In this document: positions 1 to 10,220 of the stretch, piece after piece
Layout: the number at the start of each line of letters is the position of its first letter
How positions within the stretch are numbered: the first letter of the stretch is position 1
Origin: Paulownia fortunei
Lineage: Eukaryota; Streptophyta; Magnoliopsida; Lamiales; Paulowniaceae
Assembly (NCBI GenBank): GCA_019321725.1
Contig: CM033124.1
Span: 15,430,868-15,494,867 of the forward strand
Direction: 5' to 3'
Length of the DNA stretch: 64,000 bases
Program-made: the position numbers and the translations under genes
Notes under the pieces: model-generated
The model's database searches: none
The model's input: only the letters and a program-made list of their open reading frames with translations
What the model was told of the DNA's origin: nothing

Positions 1-771
1 TTGAAATTTGATTTTTATTTTCTTCTTTCACTTTGAATATGTGTATGAATATTGTTGAGATATCTTTCATTGTCACTATGAACTAATTTATTTTTTTAGG
101 GTTGTGATGTAATCTAATTAGGATGTGTTAAATATTTTTATAAATTCAATTCTCAATTTATTTATCAAGTTGAGTTTTCTACATTGTGCTTAATGCTTTC
201 AATTACTTGGCCACTAATTGAATGATTTGTTAATCATATTGATCCGAGAAGTAATATATGTGTTTATTTCTATGTGTAGAGAATCATAAATTGCATGTGA
301 GATAAGAATATACTTTCATGGTTTGTGTAGTCTTGTTGAAAATCCAAAGAACTAAATGAATTATTGATTGTTGAAATTCACATAGGAATATAGTGAGTTA
401 ACAATTGACGGTATTTTTATTAGACCTTGGGAGAGGCTAGTGGATAATTTAGTGATTCTCTACTATCACTTGAGAAATAAGTTAAAATTGATGAGATAAA
501 TTATTCAACTCAAACTAATTATGATGAAATCATAACCCTAAGTCTTTATAATCATTAATATTTATTTTTATTCGATTTTGCGCATCATTTTTTAAGAGTA
601 ATTTAACTTCATTTGAATTAATTGTCACTCGCTTTCGTTTGTTCAAATAAAATTTGAATTGACAAAAAATTCGGTATTTAGCAACTCAATAGTTTTCGTG
701 GGAACGATAATTTACTCATCATTTTATTACTTGTAACGATAACGTGCACTTGCGTTCGAATTTTCGCAATA
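1..771 (+). repeat. 3' part of the 5' LTR
   Basis: This stretch is near-identical to 11125-11908. It ends in GCAATA at 766-771 where the 3' LTR ends in GCAACA, so the canonical terminal CA has mutated to TA here. The start of this LTR lies before the window; by comparison with the 3' LTR about 900 bases are missing. Confidence 0.9.
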
Positions 772-777
772 AGTTTT

Positions 778-795
778 TGGCGTCATTGCCGGAAA
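778..795 (+). other. Primer-binding site of the Athila-like element
   Basis: TGGCGTCATTGCCGGAAA begins 6 nt after the LTR end. It is a mutated form of the TGGCGCCGTTGCCGGGGA primer-binding site common in plant Athila/Tat elements and usually assigned to tRNA-Asp. Three to four positions differ (mostly C/G to T/A), in line with the decay of the rest of the element. Confidence 0.8.
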
Positions 796-1015
796 CTATT
801 TTATTTTATTAATATCGATACTAAGTAATTCTGATTTTAATTTAAACTTTTATTTAATTTTATTTTGATTGCCGTTCTTGACTTTTTCAAGTGTTTTTAG
901 GTGTATGAGATAATTTGGAAGTGGAGTTTTGATCCCTTTTGATTCGAAAATTGAAAAGACTTGCAAACGAAATTGAAAAAAAAAGAAAGGAGCCTCCATA
1001 TCACCTTAAGACATT

Positions 1016-2200
1016 ATGGAAGATGATAGAGTAGCTGATGATAACAACAATATGCCACTATAGGCACCAAAGGTCAACAATAGGGCGTTTCGTGATGATG
1101 CTTTACCGATGGTAAATGAACACATGATCAGAATTAGACACCCTACAATTCAAGCTAATAATTTTGAAATTAAGCTAGATACAAATGGTTCAAGCTAATC
1201 AATTTTGTGGGTTAGCTAATGAGGATCTAAATGCACATATAACTAACTTTCTTGAAATCTGTGATACATTTAAGCACAATGGTGTTACTGATGATGCCAT
1301 TAGACTGAGGTTGTTTCCTTTCTCACTAAGGAACAAGGCAAAGAGTTGGCTGAACTCAATGCCACTGGGTGTAATCACCACATGGGCTAATTTAGCTTAA
1401 ACATTTCTTGCTAAATATTTTCCACCAGCGAAGTCGGCAAAAATGAGGAATGACATCACTACATTCATCTAATATGACATGGAATCATTGCATGAGGCGT
1501 GGGAAAGGTATAAGGAGTTGTTGAGAAGATGTCCTCATCACGGTTTTTCAGAATGGTTGCAAGTTCAGACATTTTACAATAGATTGAGCGGTGCAACCCG
1601 AACTCTCGTGGATGCTGCTGCTGGCGGAGCTCTTATGAGCAAAACATATGAGGAGGCCTACGATCTTCTTGAGATAGAAATAATTGCACAAAAGAAAGTA
1701 TTTGAAGTTCATGATGTAGATGCATTCGCTACTCTTACTACTCAAGTTGATGCTGTTTTGTCTCAACAATTTAACTCCCTGCATACAAATCCCACTCCCA
1801 TTCAGTTGAGGAATGCAATTTTTGCAGTGGTCATCACCATAGTACAGAATGTCAAGTCGGAAACCCATTCGCTCTATCTCAGCAAGAGCAAGCACAGTTT
1901 GTGGGTATGCTAACCGGCAAAACAATCCATACTCCAACATGTATAATCCAAGATAGCGCAACCATCTTAATTTTTCGTGGAAGAATGGACAGAATATAGT
2001 GGGTGCACAACCAACAAATTTTCAGCTTGAAAATCAATCTCAGCAGGTACCTTAAGCTTCCCTAGAAGATGCTATCGAGAAATTCATGGCAAGAACAGAT
2101 GCAACATTGGAAAAATAAGAGTCTATTATTCAGAATCAATTAGCCACTATTTGAAGCCTAGAGGTCTAAATAAGTCAAATTTCTAGTATGTTAAGTGCAA
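1016..2200 (+). pseudogene. gag: Retrotransposon gag (broken)
   Basis: Capsid/nucleocapsid precursor of the Athila-like element. A start codon at 1016 opens a frame that meets TAG at 1061 after 15 codons. The retrotransposon-gag core is readable at 1185-1397 (ending TAA 1398) and continues in the same frame through another TAA at 1470 to about 1800. A zinc-knuckle-like segment C-x-x-x-H-H-H-x-x-x-C follows at about 1826-1858, in a different frame. The reading frame changes at least twice. The stops fall where relatives usually have Gln (CAA/CAG to TAA/TAG). Confidence 0.85.
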
Positions 2201-2249
2201 GACCTCAAGGTTCATTGCAAATAACATTGAGACTAATCCTAAATAGAAT

Positions 2250-3319
2250 GTGCAAGCCATTACTCTTCGTGGTGGTAAAAAGTTGCCGGAGTTGGAAAGA
2301 AAAATCACTACTCCAAAGGATCTGGCAAAGAAATCTGATGACACACCAAGTAAAGAAGTAGAAAAGCCTAAATCAAAGTTGTTTCCAGACAACCCTTCTC
2401 CATATGTGCCTCCTATCCCATTTTCTCAACGCTTCCATAAACAAAAATTAGATAAGCAATTTTCTAAGTTTTTGGATGTCTTTAAAAAGTTGCATATTAA
2501 TATTCCTTTTGCAGATGCCATAGAGCAAATGCTCAGCTACGTAAAATTTATAAAAGAGATCATTTCTAACAAACGAAAGTTGGAAGAATACGAGATAATG
2601 ACACTCACTGAAGAGTGCAGTGCTATATTGCAAAAGAAGTTTCCATCTAAGCTAAAAGATCCAGAAAGTTTTACGATTCCTTACATAATTGGCAATTCAT
2701 TTTTTGATAAAGCTTTATGTGATCTTGGTGCAAGTATTAACTTGTTGCCTTTTTCTATTTTTAGAAAGCTTGGGCTCGGAGAAGCAAAGCCGACAACAGT
2801 CTCGTTGTAACTAGCCGATAGATCCATTAAGTATCCAAGGGGAGTAATTGAAGATGTTCTAGTAAAGGTGGATAAATTTATCTTCTCGGTAGACTTCATT
2901 ATTCTAGATATGGAAGAAGATCAAGAGATCCCCATCATTCTTGGTCGACCTTTCTTAGCAATGGGAAGAACCCTCATCGATGGCAGAAATGCCAATTAAT
3001 CTTGAGGGTGCAAGAGGAGCAAGTAACTTTCAATGTTTTCAAGGCAATGAAATATCTAAATGAGACAGATTTTTGCTTGAGGGTGGATGCCATCGAAGAA
3101 TGTCTAAAGGAATTCTTTCAATTTAGCTATCTCGGGGATCCTTTTGAGGTTTGCATGGGTGGAGTAAATGCAAATGATGATGCAGAGATTTTGGAGTGTT
3201 TAAAGATACTTGATGCAACACCATCGGTGTTCATCAAGAGGTCATTTGAAGATCTTAGGAAGGCTCCTGATCAACCATCACCATCAATCGAAAAACCACA
3301 TGTCTTAGAACTCAAATAA
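2250..3319 (+). pseudogene. pol: Retropepsin (aspartic protease) and linker of pol (broken)
   Basis: The frame from 2250 carries a Lys-rich linker and then a retropepsin-like segment ending in ALCDLGASINLLP at about 2710-2750. The DLGAS form in place of D[ST]GAS is usual for Athila-type proteases. The frame stops at TAA 2808 and continues past the stop to a second conserved protease segment, the ILGRPFLA motif at about 2937-2962. A further frame (3002-3319) is the linker between protease and reverse transcriptase and ends at TAA 3317. Confidence 0.82.
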
Positions 3320-4350
3320 TTGCCAAACCACTCAAGGTATTCTTTTTTGGGTGATTCTTATACTCTGCCTATTATTATATCTGCTTCATTAAATGATGAA
3401 CATGAAGAAAAGCTATTGAGAGTATTGAAAGACCATAAAACGACATTAGGATGGTCTATCGCCGATATAAAAGGTATTAGTCCCTCTATATGCATGCACA
3501 AGATTTTAATGGAAGAAAGCTATAAGCCATCTATGGAGCATCAACGTCCCTTAAATCTAAACATGAAAGATGTGGTAAGAGCTGAAGTTTTAAACCTACT
3601 CGATGTAGGTATTATCTATTTTATTTCTAATAGTATGTGGATAAGTCCTGTGCAAGTAGTACCTAAGAAAGGTGGGATAACAGTAGTAAAAAATAAGAAT
3701 AATGAATTGATTCCCACTAGGACTGTAACTGGTTGGCATGTGTGCATGGATTATAGGAAGTTAAATAACGCTACTAGGAAAGACCACTTTTCCTTGCCTT
3801 TTATTGATCAAATATTAGATAGGCTAGCTGGTTATGCTTATTATTATTTTCTAGATGGTTATTCTGGTTATAATCAGATTTCCATTGCACTTGAGGATCG
3901 AGAAAACTACTTTTACATGTCATTATGACACTTTTGCATTTAGGCGCATGCCCTTTGGGTTGTGTAATGGATCGGCCATATTTCAGCGGTGTATGATGAC
4001 AATCTTCTCTGATATGGTGGAATATTTCATTAAAATTTTTATGGATGACTTTTTAGTTTTTGGTGACTCATTTGATGTTTGTCTGTAGAATTTGACATTG
4101 GTGTTAAAAAGGTGTGAAGAAACCAACTTAGTTTTAAATTGGGAGAAGTGTCACTTTATGGTGCAAGAGGGGATTGTCCTTGGTCATAAAATTTTTGCAA
4201 ATAGCATTGAAGTGGATCGGGCCAAGATTGAAACCATTGAAAGGTTACCTTCACCTACTTCAGTAAAAACAGTGCGAAGTTTTCTAGGCCATGCAGGGTT
4301 CTATAGACTTCATCAAAGATTTTTCAAAGATAACAAAGCCTTTGTGTAAT
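3320..4350 (+). pseudogene. pol: Reverse transcriptase domain of pol (broken)
   Basis: RNA-dependent DNA polymerase domain. Visible hallmarks: the QVVPKKGG segment at about 3650, CMDYRKLN at about 3745, DGYSGYNQI at about 3855, RMPFGLCN at about 3945, and the catalytic FMDD box at about 4038-4050 (commonly YVDD/FMDD in gypsy elements). The frame shifts near 3895 (first frame ends TGA 3926, overlapping frame begins 3855) and is stopped by TAG at 4086, after which the thumb region continues from 4092. Not functional in this copy. Confidence 0.9.
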
Positions 4351-4439
4351 CTACTTATGAAAGATGTATCTTTTAATTTTGATGATGAGTGTCTTGATGC
4401 ATTTCAACAATTAAAGTCTGCTTTGATTTCTACCCCTAT

Positions 4440-4890
4440 TATTGTTGTCCCTGATTGAAATTTTCCTTTTGAGCTAATGTGTGATGCCAGTAATTTTACC
4501 ATGAAAGCAGTTTTAGGACAACGAAAAGATAGAATTTTTCATATTATTTATTATGCTAGTCGAACACTAACTGATGCACAGATGAACTACGCAACTATTG
4601 AGAATAAACTACTAGTTGTGGTTTTCATGTTTGATAAGTTTAAACAGTACTTGCTTCGCACAAAGATAATTGCGTACACTGATCATTCCGCCCTCAAATA
4701 CTTGATTGAGAATAAAGATGAGAAACCAAGGCTGATTCGATGGGCCTTGTTGCTCCAAGAGCTTGATTTGGAGATTTGAGACAAGAAGGGAATTAAAAAT
4801 GTCATTGTGGATCACCTCTCTAGGTTGGAGCAACATGAACAAGATGTCGATCTCAAGCCTCCCGTTACTGAAACTTTTTCGAATGAGCAA
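4440..4890 (+). pseudogene. pol: RNase H domain of pol (broken)
   Basis: The frame from about 4456 contains the RNase H signature: MCDASN near 4477, YYASRTL near 4549, and TDHSALKYL near 4678, typical of gypsy RNase H. An opening TGA at 4455 and a second TGA at 4777 interrupt it. After the second stop the frame continues in the DHLSRLE tether that precedes integrase in Athila elements. Confidence 0.88.
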
Positions 4891-5059
4891 CTTTTTGCTT
4901 TGGCTAATGGTAAACTTGGTATGCTAATTTAGTAAACTTCTTAGCAAGTAATATTTTCCCCCCTGACTTAACTCGTCAACAAAAGAAAAAGTTCATTTTT
5001 GATGTTAGACATTATTTTTGGGAAGATTCTTTCTTGTTTGAACTTTATCCAAACTAGAT

Positions 5060-6145
5060 TATAAGGAAGTGTGTCCCCGATGAAGAGATACAAAGTATTT
5101 TTCACCATTGTCACTCATCTTTGTATGGTGGGCATTTTGGTGGAAATAGAACAACTACTAAAGTGCTTGAATCTGGTTTCTATTGGCCAACATTATTTAA
5201 GGATGCTCAAGCTTTTGTGGCCTCTTGTAATAAATGTCAGCGAACAAGAAACATATCTAGAAGACATGAGATGTAATTGAATAATATTCTAGAGGTAGAG
5301 TTGTTTGATGTTTGGGGCATTGACTTCATGGGTCTATTTCCACCGTCATTCAATAATCTCTACATCCTTATGGCGGTGGATTATGTTTCCAAATGGTTTG
5401 AAGTTGTTGCCTTGCTAACAAATGATTCCAAAACAATGATGAACTTCTTGAGAAAACAAATTTTCACTCATTTTGGCACACCAAGGGCAATCATAAGTGA
5501 AGAAGGTAAGCATTTCTACAACAAGCATCTTGATGCTCTATTGGCGAGGTACGGGGTTACACATAGAGTAGCTACTGCTTATCATCCCCAAACTAGTGGC
5601 TAAGTTGAGATTTCAAATAGAGAACTTAAGTGGATCCTGGAAAAGACTATGAATTCTTCTCGTAAGGATTGGTCTCGAAAGCTAAATGATGCTCTTTGGG
5701 CTTATCGAACTGCATACAAAACCCCCATTGGTATGGCACTGTATTATTTGGTGTATGGAAAAGCTTGTCACTTACTAGTCGAGTTAGAGCATCAAGCATA
5801 CTGGGCTACCAAGAAACTGAATTTCGATCTTCAAGCAGCAGGTGAACACCGATTGTTGCAGTTGAATGAGTTAGATGAGTTCCGCCAAGGGGCCTATGAT
5901 AATGCCAAGTTGTACAAAGAGCGCACCAAGAAGTGGCATGATAAGCATATTTTGTAAAGAGAGTTTATTCCTGGTCAAAAAGTTTTATTGTTTAACTCTC
6001 GTTTGCATTTGTTTCTAGGTAAGCTGCGATCGAGGTGGTCTGGACCGTTCACAGTGGTCCAAGTTTTCCCACATGGTGCTGTTGAAATTTAGAGTAAGGA
6101 TTGAAGGTTTAAAGTTAATGGCCAAATGCTTAAAGTATTCATTGA
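5060..6145 (+). pseudogene. pol: Integrase domain of pol (broken, catalytic residue changed)
   Basis: An HHCC zinc-binding domain is readable at about 5104-5250 in a frame with stops. The rve core follows at 5277-5603, with GIDFMG (first Asp) at about 5318 and YHPQTSG at 5580-5600. Where the second catalytic Asp is expected (usual IISDGG) this copy reads IISEEG at about 5493. The core is cut by TAA at 5601; the catalytic Glu lies in VEISNRELK just after it. The C-terminal part (5649-5957) ends at TAA 5955, and a chromodomain-free tail continues to about 6145. Confidence 0.9.
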
Positions 6146-6412
6146 ATGTGGAGGGGATTTGCAAAAGCCTACCATTACCTTTAACGAACCAATCTCATGA
6201 ACCGCACAAATAGTCTAGCTGAAGACTTTAAACTAAGCATTTTTTGGGAGACAGCCCAATTTATTTTTTAATTTTTATATTTTTTATCGTATTTGTTTTC
6301 TCTTACAATTAAATCTTTTATATAGGCTAGGCATAGATGTTTTATCTCTAATATGCATTTTTTCTATTTTAATTATAAGTTCAATTGAGAAAATGAACCC
6401 TTAAAAAAAAAA

Positions 6413-6560
6413 AAAGGGTTGACGCCTAGGCGCCATACTGCTATGCCCAAGGACCTTAATTCGGCGCTTAGGCGCTGAAGAGTTGCCAGAACGGAACAGT
6501 AGGTGCCCTGCAGCGGCACCCAGACGCCAAAGGCGCTGGGCGCAAATAGACTATATAGTT
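6413..6560 (+). repeat. GC-rich cluster of degenerate CCTAGG-centred palindromes
   Basis: In an otherwise AT-rich element this 150-base stretch is rich in variants of GGCGCCTAGGCGCC (for example GACGCCTAGGCGCC at 6421 and GGCGCTTAGGCGCT at 6464). The same motif family forms a second cluster in the 3' LTR (about 10778-10900) and in the reverse element and the solo LTR (12690-12780, 16045-16110). Confidence 0.75.
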
Positions 6561-7207
6561 CCTAGGTGCCAAATCAGCCATAAAGAAAATAAAAAATTGA
6601 GGGGAGGGACACGGCCAGAGCAGTTCTTCTCCTCTCCTATTTTCTTCTCTATTCTACCCACAACTCACACATCACAAACAATCACACCTCTCACTCACTA
6701 CACATTGAACTCCAACTACAAATGCATTTCACACACTCTCTCATAACATGGTCAATTCATTGGTATGTTTTCTTCAACCACTCTCCTTTTGTCATTTTTT
6801 ATTTTTCTTTATTTTGTTTTGTTTTGTTGTTTAAATTGCATTGATGAATGGGTGTGATTCCCATTTCGAATGTTTGTTGTAAAGTTGAGAATGGAGATTA
6901 GGTGTCAAATTTGGGGGTTGTGATGGAGGGAATTAAATGTTTGATTGAAGATTATGGAATATGCACACAAGGTGTTTGATTAAATGTCTGAGACATTTGA
7001 TACTACAAAAATGAAATTTTGTATTCTCAAATGGTTGCATTCATACAATGTAGCTACACGACACTATATTTTTCAAATGTATTACATAACATTGTTGTTC
7101 TATCTACGCATCATTCTAGCATCTTCATACGTCTAAATCTCATCATCAATACAATCTCTTGCACGTGTTTGATTTTTCTTTTTTTACATTCTTGCAGTAA
7201 TCAGGTA
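6549..7207 (+). promoter_or_regulatory. Possible internal promoter, leader and intron ahead of the env-like ORF
   Basis: A TATA-like ACTATATAGT at 6550-6559 is followed by a pyrimidine-rich leader. There is then a good splice donor (TTG|GTATGT, intron from 6763) and a good acceptor preceded by a T-rich tract (TTCTTGCAG, ending 7197), 10 bases before the ATG at 7208. Spliced leaders before env-like ORFs are known in other plant retroelements such as barley Bagy-2. The intron call rests on signals only. Confidence 0.5.
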
Positions 7208-8907
7208 ATGGCACCAAAAGTAAACAAAGGCAAAGCCAAGGCCTCTACGTCATCCTTCCATAATGCCAGTCGGTTCATTAGCGAAGTAATTGAAAAAAGG
7301 TATTTTGATCTCCTTGTGAAGCGAAGTTTGCTGCCGGAGTGTGGTATTGCCTTAGATGGTTGGCTGTCAGGCTTGACAACCATATTTCGAACATGATTGA
7401 GCACTGAAGGTGGAAGACCTTCACATCTCAACCGGGGGCTACAATGGTCAGTGTTGTCAAGGAATTTTACGCCAATGTTTCTAAGCGTCGGCATAAGAAA
7501 GTTTTTGTTCAGGACAAATGGGTATCATTTCACCAGAAAACAATTAATGCATACTATAAATTGGAGGATATTGAGGAGGATGAGTACTCAGCATTATTAG
7601 CAAACTGTGATATCGAGCAAATCATTTGCGGCTTGTGTAAACCGGGCTCACGGTGAAAAATCTCTTGTTGTTCATCTGCTGCATCACTCTCATTACCCAC
7701 CACTGACCTTAGCCAATGGGGACACGCTTGGCACTACTTTGTATGCGTGTTTGAAGTATATGTATTCATATACTTTGAATTTGTAACTTTATAGGACTAA
7801 ATATTATATAGTTTTTTGAGTTTATATAGTTTCTTGTGAGACTATAACTTGGTAGGACAAATTGAGGACAAAATATTAGTAATTTTTTTCTCTACAATTG
7901 ATTATTCAAACAAGCTATTATTGTGCCTTTGTTGGTGAAGAAAACCAAAATGTATGACATGTAATGGAGTCTGGGGGAATCCATGTAACAACCTGCAGAA
8001 ATAAAATGCAAAATTATTCCTGATTTCAATTCCATTATTAAGTAAACATTATTTAGGTTAAACTGTTGGTTAGAACCTATAACTACTTCTAGAGTTATCA
8101 CGGTTTCTCATTGTCTTATAAGAAATGCATTGAGGAGAATATATATATATATATATATATATATATTCTTGTAAGGCTTGACTTCTGGAGTTATGATACC
8201 AATAGCCACCCCAATACCACTATCTTTGTCTTCTAATCAAAATACACTTTGTATTGATGCCTACTACACACCAGAATGACGTCACACAAGATTGGGCACT
8301 TCTCCTATATGCTATAACTCAGAATATGAGCATCAATGTAGGAATAGTCATTTAATAGTCTATTCTTTACACATTACAAGGTGCCACAACGGGTGGTCTA
8401 TCTCACCCTTCATTAATTTACGGACTATGTCAAGAGGTTGGCATTTAGTGAGACCCAAATGAGATTTTTGAATACCCATTTACTATTATGGATTATCGAA
8501 CTGCTCGACATTATGTTGTATGGGATGGTGCTCGCCAACATCCTACTAGTTTTGGATTTATTCTTGATGATACACAACAGGCTCCACTTGAACTTCCACT
8601 AGGTCCATCCCATAACATTCCTTCCATCCCACCACCTACAGTTTCTGCACCACCCCATGCCGGTGAATCCCCATTTGTTCCCTCACCAGTGAACCCCGAC
8701 TCTGGGCATGCCTTACACTGGGCTATTTCTTTACTTGCTCGGGAGGTCCATCGTGAGGCTCGCATCAATATAGCATTTAGAGCCTATGAACTAGAGCGTG
8801 ATCATATGTTGGCTCAGTATCTCCAACGGATCGTCCCTAATCTTCACTTTCTCTTATCGTCGGTGTTTCCATATATGTCTTCTGATGGCAAGGATGATCC
8901 TTCCTAA
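7208..8907 (+). pseudogene. Env-like / 'putative plant transposon protein' ORF of Athila type (broken)
   Basis: The ATG at 7208 opens a Lys/Ala-rich start followed by a segment with SRFISEVIEKRYF that I recognise as the beginning of the large 3' ORF of Athila-clade elements. The frame is lost at 7394 (TGA) and resumes in another frame at 7444-7656 (VVKEFYAN, then FHQKTINAYY), which ends TGA at 7654. The middle (7660-8450) has no long frame and includes an (AT)n run at 8134-8166. The C-terminal part is readable at 8488-8907: a Pro-rich stretch at about residues 30-75 of that piece, then a helical segment. No transmembrane helix is evident, so 'env-like' is positional. Confidence 0.75.
8134..8166. 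repeat. (AT)n microsatellite
   Basis: About 14 uninterrupted AT units lie inside the decayed env-like region. The 7660-8450 stretch around it has no other recognisable feature. Confidence 0.9.
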
Positions 8908-8981
8908 TGATACCGATGTTCTTCAGGAAAGTCATATATTGTTCATTTTCTTTAACTATTGAGGACACTGTCTCATTATAG

Positions 8982-8998
8982 TAAGTTTGGGGGTGTTT
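8982..8998 (+). other. Second, internal polypurine-tract-like motif
   Basis: AAGTTTGGGGGTGT lies 80 bases after the end of the env-like ORF. It closely resembles the tract that precedes the 3' LTR (10205-10220) and the AAGTTTGGGGGTG tract common in Athila elements, but it is about 1.2 kb upstream of the LTR. Confidence 0.5.
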
Positions 8999-8999
8999 G

Positions 9000-10200
9000 T
9001 TTATGATACTTTAGTCAACACTTATGTGTGTTTTGTGCTCTTTATGTTGCTTTGGTGTCTTAGTTTTTTGTTTTTGTTCGTAGATTGTTATCATTGAGTA
9101 CACTTGAATCAAATCATTATAGCTAATGATGAAATATTGATTGCCTTAATGACAACTTCTTGAAACTGATTAATGATGTCTTTGCCTTAAGCAATTAATG
9201 TGTGTGTTAGTTTACCTTACTTTGTGATTCTTGTTTTAATTGAGCACAGATTGGTTGTCGATTTATATTTAATTGCTTCGAGACAGTTTATAGGGCATAA
9301 CTATTTTCTAAAAGATCCCACCAAACTTTAGAACTTGCTTGATTACTAGTCGAGGCAAAATCCCAGGTGATATAGCATTAAGGAAATGATTTAGATAATT
9401 TTTGGACCGTTTGAGCCTATAAAAACCTACCAAATTCACATAGTTTATCCTTAGTGTCCCATTTGCGCCTAATATAGCCTATTTATTTGACACCTTACAA
9501 AATATCTCTTACCTTCACATTTTTGTCTACTAAATTTACTTTTCACTCAGCATATAGCCAATTGAGAGCTTGACTTGTACTGTTGGAAAGTTATTGACAT
9601 TGTTGTGTGTCATCTCCATATAAAAAAAAGTGAAAGAAATAAGGAAAAAGAAAATAGAAAAAAAAAATAACGTTGAATGAAATTTGCCAAAAGAATGAAA
9701 AGGGTTAATGATATAAGGTTGGGAGGTTGGTTTTAGCAAACACGATTTTAGATTGGTTATGTGTGTGGGGTGATTGTGAGCCATTTCACTATCCAGATTT
9801 TCTACCTATTACCCTAACCTTGCATTACAAGCTTTGAAAGTCCTTTTGATATTTGATGCTATGTTTAACCTACATTAGTGGAAATTAGTATGAAAAACAA
9901 GCATATGAAGTTTGGTTATCATGTCAATTCATCTTTAGAAGTGGATTTTCTAGAAAATGTTAAATTTTATAAACTTATCTGAATGATGAATATGGCTCAA
10001 TAAACTGGCTACACACACACATAAGATCATGAGGTTGAGCTAAACTAGCATGCATGTTGGTTCTTAGGTATTGATTGGCTTTTGAAGTTTTATTCCATTG
10101 GAATTTTGGAAATCTTTGAGGCATGTTAATGATTTGGTTTTTTTTGTGACACTCAAGTTTGCGTCAATTTATTTTTTTATTTTGCTTGGGGACAAGCAAA
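9000..10200. other. Non-coding 3' region of the Athila-like element
   Basis: There is no coding frame of note. The stretch from about 9215 to 9845 is co-linear with the reverse complement of 11909-12690, which shows that it is an ordinary part of this retroelement family. A-rich tracts occur at 9620-9670. Confidence 0.7.
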
Positions 10201-10204
10201 TGTT

Positions 10205-10220
10205 TAAATTTGGGGGTATT
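10205..10220 (+). other. Polypurine tract
   Basis: AAATTTGGGGGTATT directly abuts the TG that opens the 3' LTR at 10221. A G-rich tract at this place is the expected plus-strand primer site. Confidence 0.85.
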
